DNA from: CAYUVH01 sp964448135
GTDB taxonomy: Bacteria; Verrucomicrobiota; Verrucomicrobiia; Limisphaerales; UBA8199
Reading direction: 5' to 3'
NCBI GenBank assembly: GCA_964448135.1
Contig: CAYUVH010000014.1
Location: 17,076 to 81,075 of the forward strand
DNA: 64,000 nt
Shown here: piece by piece, positions 26,750-34,980 of the stretch
Layout: each line of letters begins with the position of its first letter
How positions within the stretch are numbered: position 1 is the first letter of the stretch
Program-made: the position numbers and the translations under genes
The notes under the pieces: model-generated
Told to the model about the DNA's origin: nothing
The model's database searches: none
What the model saw: the letters and a program-made list of their open reading frames with translations, nothing else

Positions 26750-29055
26750 GGCCCGGTCATCCCCCGCATTTGCATGGGCTGAATTGAAATCCAGAGCTCG
26801 GCAAGAAACAACACGGTCGCCAGGGCGCCCCACGGCGCAAAAACTCCCGAGGGCGAACGAAACTCCACACTCCGCCGCCGGACGATCCGCCAGACGACGT
26901 AGAGTGACAGCAGAAATCCGGCATCCAGCAAAAGCAGCCGCAGCCCCGGCAGCCATGCGTGTGCCGAAGACATCGCCTGAAGCCCGGTCCCCAGCCAGGT
27001 TAGTCCCACATCTCCGGCTGCCCGTTGTATCGCCGGCACGACGCTGAATGCGCCGATGACAAAATGAAACAAAAAGTGCGCCGCCCACATCGCAATGCCC
27101 AGGGGCGCGAGCGCCACGGTGAATTCGCTCGTCAATTCCAGTAAATCCACCTTTGCATCGGAGCGCGCCCTCCCCCAGAAACGGCTGAGCCAGCCGCAGA
27201 GGAGCGCCAGCGAGGGCGGCACCACCAGGAGCGACACCGCCATGACGGTGCTGATCACCGGCAGCAGGGAATGAAACCCGAGACTCGCCGCCAGCCGGTC
27301 TTCCCACTCCAGCACGGGCGCCACCATCCCCGCCGCGTTCACCACCGCGCCGAAAACGAGCAGGAGCACCAGCGCGGCCAGGTCGGGGCGTTGCGCGAAT
27401 CTCCCGATGGATGACCGTTTCAGGTCACGCGCCAGATCCAGGCCGGGCGCCGCACCCAGAATCCCAATATTGTCATGCGGGCACGCGTGGACGCAGTCGA
27501 GGCAGAAAGTGCAGTCCAGATTTCCAGATTTGCGCGGCAGGAAAAGTTCCAGTTCGCATCCGCGCCTCGTCGCATTGCCGCGGATGCAATCATGCGTCTT
27601 GCACGTGCGGCACACGTCGGCCTCCCGAACCTTCACCTCGAGCGGCGAGACGAGCGATTGGACGAATTGAAACTGTCCGATGGGACACACGTATTTGCAG
27701 AAGCTCGCTCCCTTGAACCAGCCATCAATCAGCAAGGCGGCCGCGAAGTAGCCGACCATGATCCACGCCGTCCACCACGGGCTGTCCCAGAGACTGAACG
27801 CCTCGTAGGCCCAGAGATAAAGCGCGATGAGCGCGACGGCCAGCCACTTGGATCGCAAAGCACGTGGCCATTCCCAGCGCGTCGGCAGAACCCGCCGGCC
27901 CAGATCGCGCACGAACGTGAAGGGGCAGGTCATGCAGAAAAAATTCCCGGCCACCAAAAGCGCAATCACCATCAGCCCCCGCCAATGCGTCCACGGCAGC
28001 ACCCCCGCGAGATTCATCGGACTGACCTGCGGTCCGAGCAGCCCATCGGCCACAATGACCAACGCGAGCAGAAACATGATGGCCTGGAGTGCCCGGCGAA
28101 ACCCTGGACGTCCCAACAAAGCGCCAATAAATGGCGCGCGCAGGAGATCGAAAGCAGGTGAAGGATTCGCTTCGAGTTGCGGTGCCGGTTTCGAAATCCG
28201 TGAAGGCGGCCGGGCAAAGTATTCACTGGGCAGGACGCCGCGCCGGCCGCTCAGGATTTGCATCGCGATTAGTCCCACCGGCACAAGGAACGCGAGCGAC
28301 CCGGGTACCCACATGATTGCGCCCGCCGCCGCTTGATCGTTCAGCACCGAAATGTCCCATAATCGCGGGGCCGCGGCATAGGTGGGATAAAGCGCTCGCT
28401 CATAGAAAGAGAAAAAACCTGCCAGCGCTGTGTTTTGCAGGTCCGCGACGAGCAAATAGGGAATCATCGCCCAGCGCGGCCAGTGCGCCCGTGCCGGCCA
28501 CGGTTGGACGACCGGCCACCAAAACAGCAGGCCGGCGCCCAGAAAACAAAAATGCTCAAACTCGTGCCACCCCCGCGAACGCAACGCGAGTTCGTAGAAT
28601 GCCGGCACATGCCACAACAGAGTTACCGCCATGAACAGCAACCCGCCCACCAACGGATGTGTCACCTGGTGCCCAAATCGTTTAAGGCCTGGCGAAGAAA
28701 GAAATGGACCGAGCCCGTCGCGCGTAAATTGCCTGGGCAGCCCGCACAGTATCGGCAGCCACGGTGCGCCCAGCAGGATCAGCGGCGGCGCCGCCATCAG
28801 GAGGAGCAGGTGCTGAATCATGTGCACCTGCAGCAGGAGTCCGGCAAACGCATCCAACGGAGAAGCTACCGCCAGGAACAAGGCCCCCAGCCCACTGAGA
28901 AAAGCTCCCAGGCGCCAGGTGGGAAAGCGAAGCGGAATCTGCCGATGCAATTGCCGCCAACCTCGTATGTAAATGACCGCCGTCAGCAGCAAGCCCAGCA
29001 CCGGCAGGGGCGCAAAGGACCATGAACGGAGAACGGCTTCGGCGGCGGAATTCAT
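26746..29055 (-). CDS. Fusion of CtaG-type oxidase assembly protein with polyferredoxin (CcoG/NapH-like)
   Basis: A 769-residue polytopic membrane protein. Residues about 1-275 match the caa3 oxidase assembly factor CtaG family (SPLDAFAGLLLQVHMIQHLLL, LLWHVPAFYELALRS, HEFEHFCFL, with several conserved His). The middle, about 310-560, resembles NapH/CcoG-type proteins. It has CMTCPF and CKYVCPIGQFQ at membrane edges and two 4Fe-4S-type motifs: CRTCKTHDC with a following GC, and CTFCLDCVHACP. A final segment of membrane helices follows. CcoG is a copper reductase used in cbb3 oxidase maturation, while CtaG delivers copper to caa3/aa3 oxidases; a fusion could couple both steps. The protein precedes the YtkA-like gene and follows cytochrome b. 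The fused architecture is read directly; the mechanism is inferred. Confidence 0.82.
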   Translation of the reverse strand: MNSAAEAVLRSWSFAPLPVLGLLLTAVIYIRGWRQLHRQIPLRFPTWRLGAFLSGLGALFLAVASPLDAFAGLLLQVHMIQHLLLLMAAPPLILLGAPWLPILCGLPRQFTRDGLGPFLSSPGLKRFGHQVTHPLVGGLLFMAVTLLWHVPAFYELALRSRGWHEFEHFCFLGAGLLFWWPVVQPWPARAHWPRWAMIPYLLVADLQNTALAGFFSFYERALYPTYAAAPRLWDISVLNDQAAAGAIMWVPGSLAFLVPVGLIAMQILSGRRGVLPSEYFARPPSRISKPAPQLEANPSPAFDLLRAPFIGALLGRPGFRRALQAIMFLLALVIVADGLLGPQVSPMNLAGVLPWTHWRGLMVIALLVAGNFFCMTCPFTFVRDLGRRVLPTRWEWPRALRSKWLAVALIALYLWAYEAFSLWDSPWWTAWIMVGYFAAALLIDGWFKGASFCKYVCPIGQFQFVQSLVSPLEVKVREADVCRTCKTHDCIRGNATRRGCELELFLPRKSGNLDCTFCLDCVHACPHDNIGILGAAPGLDLARDLKRSSIGRFAQRPDLAALVLLLVFGAVVNAAGMVAPVLEWEDRLAASLGFHSLLPVISTVMAVSLLVVPPSLALLCGWLSRFWGRARSDAKVDLLELTSEFTVALAPLGIAMWAAHFLFHFVIGAFSVVPAIQRAAGDVGLTWLGTGLQAMSSAHAWLPGLRLLLLDAGFLLSLYVVWRIVRRRSVEFRSPSGVFAPWGALATVLFLAELWISIQPMQMRGMTGP

Positions 29056-29067
29056 CGCGCCTGACTT

Positions 29068-30558
29068 TTACAGGCCCGCTCGTTGTTGGGGCGGCTTGGC
29101 CGGGGTGGTCGAGTCCCGCGCGGGAAGCTGGTTGGGCGGGTGCAAGGTCATCATGAAAGCGACGAGCGCGTCTACTTCGGCCGGCGAAAGATTTTTGCCG
29201 TAGGCAGGCATGTTGCCGCCGCCCTGGATCACCTGTCGCACCAGCTGGTCGCGCGTCAGCTTGGTCGCCACGCGCGAAAGGTCCGGTCCACGCTGGCCAC
29301 CGACGCCATCCAGCGAGTGGCAATTGCGGCACTGCTTGTTCTGCAACACCAGCGCGCCCTGCAATTCCAGGGGCGTGCGCCCCTTCAAGAATTCAACTGG
29401 CGTGGGATCGGACGTCCACGCTTCCATGTGCGGCGACCACGGCGAATGAATGCCGTACCAAGTGAGCAGGCTGAGCGCGAGGAAACAAACCACCACCGTG
29501 AGCACCGCCACCGGGCGTTTGCGCGCGCTTTTCTCACCCGTGCCTGAAACGAACGGCAGCGCGAATAACGCAACGACCGCCACCGCCGGGCCGACCAGCA
29601 GCACAAAGGTTTCCGTGTACGGCGGCAGCAGCGCCGCGACCGAATATACCCACATGAAGAAAAAGTCCGGCTGCGGCGCGGTATTGATATAAGTCGGATC
29701 CGGAAAACCCTTCGGACCCTTGGGACCAAAGACGGCCGCGCAGAACAAAATCGCCAGCATCACGAACGCCGAAAAGAACAGGTCCTTGCTGATGGCGGCC
29801 GGCACGAACGGCACGCCTTCCTTCTTGATGATCGCTTCGTATTCCTGCTGGTAGGTTTCCTTTTTCACCTGCACGCCGGGCTTCGGGTATTCGTTGATGC
29901 CCTTCGTCAGCACCAGGCGCAAATGCAGCGCGACGATCGCCAGCACGGTCCCCGGCAGGATGAACACGTGCAGCGTGAAAAACCGCGAGAGCGTTTCGCC
30001 GGCGATGATCGGACCCGCCAGCATCAGGCTCACCAAATCCGCGCCGATGAACGGCACGCGTCCCATGATGGCCGTCCCGATGCCGAGCCCCCAATACGCG
30101 TCCTGGTCGAACCGCATGACCTGTCCGGTGAACGCGAGGCCGAGGGTCGTGAACAACAGCAGCACACCGCTGATCCACGTCAATTCGCGCGGGTATTTGT
30201 ACGCGCCGAACAGAAACACCTGGGCCATGTGCATGAACATGATGGCCACCATGAAATTCGAGCCCCAGTAATGCATCCCGCGCAAAAACCAGCCGAGCGG
30301 CTGATTGTAAGTGATGTATTCCAGCGTCGAGTAGGCCTCGTCCGCCGAGGGCACATACACGAACGCGAGGCACGTGCCCGTGACGATCTGGATCATCAGG
30401 CACAACAGCGTGCCGCTCCCAAACACATAAAACCAACTGCCGGAACTCTTCGGCACATGATGCCCGGCCGTGGATTCGAACAGCTTCGTGATATGCAGCC
30501 GGTCGTCGAACCACACCGCCACCTGGCGTGCCATTTCGATGAGTTTGAGTCGGTTCAC
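29068..30558 (-). CDS. Cytochrome b of a bc complex with C-terminal cytochrome c domain
   Basis: A 496-residue membrane protein. The first 210 residues form the four-helix cytochrome b core with heme-ligand His pairs (RGMHYWGSNF, MFMHMAQVF; FFTLHVFILPG, VALHLRLV). The PETE-type loop is altered (PPYTETFVLLV region). After further helices, residues about 395-475 carry one heme c site CRNCH and a distal Met in GGNMPAYGKNLS. This combines the b subunit and a mono-heme cytochrome c in one chain, as in some Gram-positive and Verrucomicrobia complexes. Start: GTG 30558, with an ATG at 30534 also possible. It lies 3 bp after the Rieske gene, so the two are translated together. It should oxidise quinol and feed the caa3 oxidase encoded upstream. 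Confidence 0.9.
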   Translation of the reverse strand: MNRLKLIEMARQVAVWFDDRLHITKLFESTAGHHVPKSSGSWFYVFGSGTLLCLMIQIVTGTCLAFVYVPSADEAYSTLEYITYNQPLGWFLRGMHYWGSNFMVAIMFMHMAQVFLFGAYKYPRELTWISGVLLLFTTLGLAFTGQVMRFDQDAYWGLGIGTAIMGRVPFIGADLVSLMLAGPIIAGETLSRFFTLHVFILPGTVLAIVALHLRLVLTKGINEYPKPGVQVKKETYQQEYEAIIKKEGVPFVPAAISKDLFFSAFVMLAILFCAAVFGPKGPKGFPDPTYINTAPQPDFFFMWVYSVAALLPPYTETFVLLVGPAVAVVALFALPFVSGTGEKSARKRPVAVLTVVVCFLALSLLTWYGIHSPWSPHMEAWTSDPTPVEFLKGRTPLELQGALVLQNKQCRNCHSLDGVGGQRGPDLSRVATKLTRDQLVRQVIQGGGNMPAYGKNLSPAEVDALVAFMMTLHPPNQLPARDSTTPAKPPQQRAGL

Positions 30559-30561
30559 GGT

Positions 30562-31110
30562 TCAGCCTTGGGACAACGGCCGCGCCAGCGTCGGAATGAA
30601 TCCGCCTTTCACCAGCAGCTCCCCGTTCTCGATTTTGTAGTCGTATTCGAACAGCCCGCGTGGCGGCGGACCCGAAGCGCGCGTCCCATCCTCATAATAC
30701 GCCCCGCCGTGGCACGGGCACAAAAACAACCGCGATTGCTCGAACCACCGCACCGGGCAGCCGAGGTGCGCGCAGTTGATGGCGAACACCTGGAACTTCT
30801 GGCCATCCACACTGCGCACCCAGCAGGGAATGTCCGCCGTCTTGCCGTCCCACGGCCGCGTAAACGGATTCCGGTACGTTGCCAGCCGCATCGAGCCGCC
30901 GGGAAAGTTTGTCACCGGCCCGAGCGAAATCCACGACCCCGGCGCTTTGCGATGGAAGCTGGAAAAAACGTAGCCGATCAACGGCAGCGCCATCAGCGTC
31001 CCCGCCACCACATTGACCCCGACGCCGACCTTGAACATGAAACCGCGGCGCGACACGCCATTCGCGCAAGCGCAGGGCTGGCTCGCGGATTTTGAAGAAT
31101 CAGAATTCAT
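30562..31110 (-). CDS. Rieske iron-sulfur protein of the bc complex
   Basis: 182 residues from ATG 31110. A twin-arginine-like N-terminus (VSRRGFMFKVGVGVNV) leads into a membrane anchor, then a Rieske domain with both cluster-binding motifs, INCAHLGCPV and FLCPCHGGAYY. Each supplies one Cys and one His to the 2Fe-2S centre, and the second Cys of each forms the stabilising disulfide. An in-frame start at 31167 would overlap the cytochrome c gene and is not preferred. It lies 13 bp downstream of the diheme cytochrome c and 3 bp upstream of cytochrome b, forming the redox core of the quinol-oxidising complex. The length is normal for the family. Confidence 0.93.
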   Translation of the reverse strand: MNSDSSKSASQPCACANGVSRRGFMFKVGVGVNVVAGTLMALPLIGYVFSSFHRKAPGSWISLGPVTNFPGGSMRLATYRNPFTRPWDGKTADIPCWVRSVDGQKFQVFAINCAHLGCPVRWFEQSRLFLCPCHGGAYYEDGTRASGPPPRGLFEYDYKIENGELLVKGGFIPTLARPLSQG

Positions 31111-31123
31111 AATCTGTGATTCC

Positions 31124-31843
31124 TTATTTGGTCCGGTGTGACGCCAACCACGCGACCACATCCGCAATCTCCTGATCGCTCATCGGCTTGCCGGCTTGAT
31201 GGCCGCGCCAGTCGGGCATGCCCAGGTCCACGCGGCCGGCGATGACCGCCGTGCGCAAACCCTGGTCGCTGACGAGCGCCAAATAACTGGGATTGACGAC
31301 CGCGCCGGCTTTTTCCCCGCCTTTGCCTTCCGGTCCGTGGCACGCGGCGCAATACGTTTGATACGCCGTCGCACCGCGCTGCACATCGCCCAACGGCGCG
31401 GTATAAGGCGGCAGCTTGCCTCCGGCAAAATCCAAACCACGGCTCCAGCGCGCGAACACGTTCGTGACGATTAAGTCAATCTGCGCGTCGGTGAGCTGTC
31501 CATCGCGAGATTGCGCAAACGCCGGCATCGCCGTGCCCTGCACGCCCTCCGCCACATTTTTGCGGAACACCGCCGGCTGGCTGATCGCCAGCAAAACCGG
31601 ATCGTTCAACGGATGCGCCGCCGCCAGTTTGCCGTCGCCGCTCGCATGACAGCCCGCGCAATGAGTCTGGTAAAGTTCAGTAAAGTTGGTCACCGCGGTA
31701 TCGGGCATCCAGCGCCCAGCCGGTTTTGGTTTTCCCGGCATCCAATCGCAGCCGCTCACCAGAAGCAGCAACGCGAGGGCAGGGAGGGCCAGCGCCCGGG
31801 AGCGCACCCGTCCAAATGGAAAGCTGGATTTCTCGTTCGTCAT
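31124..31843 (-). CDS. Diheme cytochrome c lipoprotein
   Basis: 239 residues from ATG 31843; a TTG at 31876 would overlap the previous gene. The N-terminus has a lipoprotein signal (ALALLLLVSGC with the lipobox Cys in SGCDW), so the protein is anchored outside the inner membrane. Two cytochrome c domains follow, with heme sites CAGCH and CAACH, each with downstream Met ligands in short conserved segments (TAMPAFAQSRDGQLTD; LGMPDWRGHQAGKPMSD). It is likely the electron carrier between the bc complex and the caa3 oxidase. It is 10 bp downstream of the 277-residue membrane protein gene and 13 bp before the Rieske gene. Confidence 0.9.
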   Translation of the reverse strand: MTNEKSSFPFGRVRSRALALPALALLLLVSGCDWMPGKPKPAGRWMPDTAVTNFTELYQTHCAGCHASGDGKLAAAHPLNDPVLLAISQPAVFRKNVAEGVQGTAMPAFAQSRDGQLTDAQIDLIVTNVFARWSRGLDFAGGKLPPYTAPLGDVQRGATAYQTYCAACHGPEGKGGEKAGAVVNPSYLALVSDQGLRTAVIAGRVDLGMPDWRGHQAGKPMSDQEIADVVAWLASHRTK

Positions 31844-31853
31844 TCCCTCGACG

Positions 31854-32687
31854 TCATTTCTTTTCCGGCGCTTCAAATCCGGCGCGCGTCACGAGCGGCC
31901 AGGTCTGCCGCGTCTCGATTTGTTCCGAGCGGGCCACGATGTAGCCCGTGACCAATCCGTAAGCCACCTGGCAAACCACAAACCAGGGCCAATCGACCCG
32001 GCTGGCCAGGATTGGATTGATGAACCGCGCGGTCGCGAAGAACAGTCCCGTCCACATTAATGGCGTCACAATACCCGCCCACAGCCACCCGCGCTTCGGG
32101 AACATCGGCACCACCACCGCGTAAATTAGCCCGATCAATATGGAGACCACGAGATGCGAAAACAGCGCCACCGCGAACGCCATGCCATTGAATGCACAAA
32201 GCTCCTTCTCCGTGGCTTCGGCCAGTGACGGCAGACCGGCGGCCGCCATCAGATTTACCGGGTACCAGATGCTTCCGTGCTTCACCACGCCGTAAAGCAC
32301 CGCCAACCCGGCCATCACCGCCCCGCCCAGCAGTCCCGCTTTGACGCCGGATGAATAAGGATGAATCTCCGCCGGAATGCGCACGCGATGTCCTTGCTCG
32401 CCGAATTTCAAGTATTCCACGCTCGCGGGCGAAGCTTTGACCGGCGCCGCGCGCTCGGCCGGCGGCACCAGCGGTACGCTCTCGTGTTTATCGTGCGGCA
32501 AGACGTCCCGAAACCACCCGATCGCGCCGATCAGCGCGCAAATAAATCCCGTCGCCGACACCGCGATATTCGTCACCAACCCCGTCGCCATCAGTGCGAT
32601 GCCGAAGGCCGTGACCATCGGCCACATGGTCGGCGCCGGCAGATCAATGTGCGGCGGCAGCTCGGATGGTTTTTTATCTTCCGGCAT
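31854..32687 (-). CDS. Unrecognised integral membrane protein of the caa3 operon
   Basis: A 277-residue protein with about six hydrophobic segments. Two lie near the N-terminus (MVTAFGIALMATGLVTNIAV, ATGFICALIGAIGWF). A hydrophilic linker follows, then a four-helix block with AGLLGGAVMAGLAVLYG, FSHLVVSILIGLIYAVVVP and WPWFVVCQVAYGLVTGYIVA. I do not recognise a named family. Its place directly after coxC (3 bp gap) and before the diheme cytochrome c suggests an extra oxidase subunit (a subunit IV-like position) or an assembly factor. No heme or copper ligand motif (CxxCH, CuA) is visible. The product is probably co-translated with coxC. Conservation in other Verrucomicrobia caa3 operons cannot be checked here. 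Confidence 0.75.
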   Translation of the reverse strand: MPEDKKPSELPPHIDLPAPTMWPMVTAFGIALMATGLVTNIAVSATGFICALIGAIGWFRDVLPHDKHESVPLVPPAERAAPVKASPASVEYLKFGEQGHRVRIPAEIHPYSSGVKAGLLGGAVMAGLAVLYGVVKHGSIWYPVNLMAAAGLPSLAEATEKELCAFNGMAFAVALFSHLVVSILIGLIYAVVVPMFPKRGWLWAGIVTPLMWTGLFFATARFINPILASRVDWPWFVVCQVAYGLVTGYIVARSEQIETRQTWPLVTRAGFEAPEKK

Positions 32688-32690
32688 GCG

Positions 32691-33287
32691 TCACCTTCCC
32701 AGGATGTAAACCACCGTGAACACCACGATCCAGATCACGTCCACAAAATGCCAGTACCACGACAGCATCTCGACGCGCTCGTGCTGCTCGGGCCCGACTT
32801 TTTTCAAGTGCGCGAGCACCAGCACCAGCGTCAGCAATGTCAGCCCGACAATCACATGGCTCGCGTGCAGCCCTACCAGTGCGTAAAAGGTCGTGCCCGC
32901 CAGGTTCGTGCTGAGGGTGAAATGATCGTGGTAAATCAGCCGCTTCCATTCCAGGCCGGTGGCCGCGAGGAACTCCAGCCCCAGGATGATCGTCACCAGC
33001 CACCACAGCTTGAACGAACCAAGGTTGCCCCGCTTGAACGCCCGTTCCGCAATCACCACCGTGAAGCTGCTCGAGAGCAGGCAGATGGACGCCACAATCG
33101 GCAGCGTGAGAATGTCCTTCGGAAACGGACCGTTCAGGCTTTTGCCAATATAGAAAAGGTACGCGACGACAAAGATCGTGAAGAGCGCCGACTCCGTCGC
33201 GATCAGGCAGGCCATGCCGACCTTGCGCCGCGAGGGCAATTTCCATTCGCCGATCGCCGGGGGTGTTTGCGTGGTGGCGGGTGTCAT
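32691..33287 (-). CDS. coxC: Cytochrome c oxidase subunit III
   Basis: A 198-residue, five-helix subunit III. It has the MACLIATESALFTIFVVAYLF segment with the conserved Glu, GTTFYALVGLHASHVIVGL with the typical GxHxxHV-type motif, and a C-terminal WYWHFVDVIWIVVFTVVYI that is nearly diagnostic for the family. It lacks the two first helices found in mitochondrial subunit III, as usual for bacterial caa3/cbb-like short versions. The start codon is ATG 33287, 1 bp after the coxA stop, and the stop is 3 bp before the next gene. Subunit III stabilises the oxidase core rather than carrying cofactors. Confidence 0.93.
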   Translation of the reverse strand: MTPATTQTPPAIGEWKLPSRRKVGMACLIATESALFTIFVVAYLFYIGKSLNGPFPKDILTLPIVASICLLSSSFTVVIAERAFKRGNLGSFKLWWLVTIILGLEFLAATGLEWKRLIYHDHFTLSTNLAGTTFYALVGLHASHVIVGLTLLTLVLVLAHLKKVGPEQHERVEMLSWYWHFVDVIWIVVFTVVYILGR

Positions 33288-33288
33288 G

Positions 33289-34977
33289 CTACTCGTGCCC
33301 CCAATCCGGATCGTCCGGGTGTTTCAAGTCCCACAACGGGCGCCGGCTGTGCACTTCGGGGAGCTTCTCGAAATTATATTCCGCCGGCGGCGAAGTCGTG
33401 GACCATTCGAGGGTCCAGGCGTCCCACGGATCGTTGCCGGCCTTGTCACCCTTCAAGACCGAGTGAATGATGTTCGCCACAAAGAACAAAATGCCCACCG
33501 CCTGGAACGCAACCCCGATCGTCGAAAGCATGTTCCAGGTCTCCCAGCCGCGCCCGGCGTCGTAAGTGTAGATGCGCCGCGGCATCCCCAGGATGCCGGA
33601 AATATGCTGCGGGCCGAAGGTGAGATTGAAGCCGATGAGGAAGACCCAGAAGTGCCACTTGCCGAGCTTTTCGCACATCATTTTGCCGGTGACCTTGGGA
33701 AACCAATAGTAGATCGCCGCGAAAATGGTGAACAGCAGTCCGCCGATCAGCACGTAATGGAAGTGCGCCACCACGAAATAGGAATCGCTGAGCTGCCAGT
33801 CAAACGGCGCCACCGCCAGCATGACACCCGTGAGCCCGGCGCACAAAAACTGAAACAAAAACGCCACGGCAAACAGCATCGGCGTCCTGAAGCGAATCTT
33901 TCCTCCCCACATAGTGCCCAGCCAGTTGAAGAGTTTGATGCCGGTGGGGATGGCGACCAGCATCGTGGAAATCGCAAAGAACGTATTGCCCACGGCCGTC
34001 ATGCCCACCGTGAACATATGGTGCGCCCACACCCCGAGGCTGATGAACCCGATCATCACCGTCGCGCCCACCATCACCGCGTAACCAAAGATCGGCTTGC
34101 GCGAAAAAACCGGAATGACCTCCGACGCCACCGCGAAACCCGGCAAAATCAGGATGTAAACCTCGGGGTGGCCGAAAATCCAAAAGAAATGCTGCCACAA
34201 CACCGCCGAGCCGCCCGCCTGCGTATCAAAAAACTTCGCGCCCAAATAACGGTCCAGCAACAGCATGATCTGCGCGGCACTCAGCGGCGGCAGGGCGATT
34301 ACGATCAGGCACGCCGCGAGAAACGTAATCCACACAAACAGCGGCATCCGCATCAGCGTCATGCCTTTGCAGCGCATCGTGATCACCGTCACGATCACGT
34401 TGATGGCGCTGGCGATGCTGCCGATGCCCGCCGTCAAAATCGCGAGCACCCAATAGTCCGTGCTGTGTCCGCGTGAAAATGCCTTCCCTGTCAGGGGCGC
34501 GTAGGCAAACCAGCCGACGTCGGGCGCGCTGCCGGCGCCCGCCAGCCCCGGCGCGGCGAGATAGCTGAAATACAGCAGCAGCGCGCCAAAGAGAAAAATC
34601 CAGAACCCAAACGCGTTCAGCCGCGGAAACGCCATGTCCCGTGCGCCGATCATGAGCGGCACGAGGTAATTCATCAGCCCGGCGATGATCGGCATGCCGA
34701 CCAGACACACCATCGCCGTGCCATGCATGGTGAACAGGCGGTTGAACATGTCCGGCGGCAGAAAATGATTGTCCGGCACCGCGAGCTGGATGCGGATCAG
34801 CGCCGCCATCGAACCCGACACCACGAAAAACACCAGCCCGGACAGGATATACATCACGCCCAGCTTCTTGTGGTCGGTCGTCGTGACCCACGCGTGGAGC
34901 AGGGTGGTGATGCCCGGTTTTTCGCGTCCGGTGGCGACCGTCACGGGCGGGGCAGTGGCGATGTTGGGCGCGGCCAT
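33289..34977 (-). CDS. coxA: Cytochrome c oxidase subunit I
   Basis: A 562-residue, 12-helix heme-copper oxidase core subunit. The D-channel Asp in GARDMAFPRLN and the channel Glu and CuB ligands in IFGHPEVYILILPGF are present, making this an A1-type oxidase. GVWAHHMFTVGM supplies the two adjacent CuB His, and VVAHFHYVLIGG carries the heme ligands. The N-terminus has LFTMHGTAMV with the low-spin heme His. It catalyses reduction of oxygen to water coupled to proton pumping. The gene overlaps nothing and lies 3 bp downstream of coxB and 1 bp upstream of coxC, a compact operon. The order B-A-C matches many bacterial caa3 oxidases. Confidence 0.95.
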   Translation of the reverse strand: MAAPNIATAPPVTVATGREKPGITTLLHAWVTTTDHKKLGVMYILSGLVFFVVSGSMAALIRIQLAVPDNHFLPPDMFNRLFTMHGTAMVCLVGMPIIAGLMNYLVPLMIGARDMAFPRLNAFGFWIFLFGALLLYFSYLAAPGLAGAGSAPDVGWFAYAPLTGKAFSRGHSTDYWVLAILTAGIGSIASAINVIVTVITMRCKGMTLMRMPLFVWITFLAACLIVIALPPLSAAQIMLLLDRYLGAKFFDTQAGGSAVLWQHFFWIFGHPEVYILILPGFAVASEVIPVFSRKPIFGYAVMVGATVMIGFISLGVWAHHMFTVGMTAVGNTFFAISTMLVAIPTGIKLFNWLGTMWGGKIRFRTPMLFAVAFLFQFLCAGLTGVMLAVAPFDWQLSDSYFVVAHFHYVLIGGLLFTIFAAIYYWFPKVTGKMMCEKLGKWHFWVFLIGFNLTFGPQHISGILGMPRRIYTYDAGRGWETWNMLSTIGVAFQAVGILFFVANIIHSVLKGDKAGNDPWDAWTLEWSTTSPPAEYNFEKLPEVHSRRPLWDLKHPDDPDWGHE

Positions 34978-34980
34978 TGG

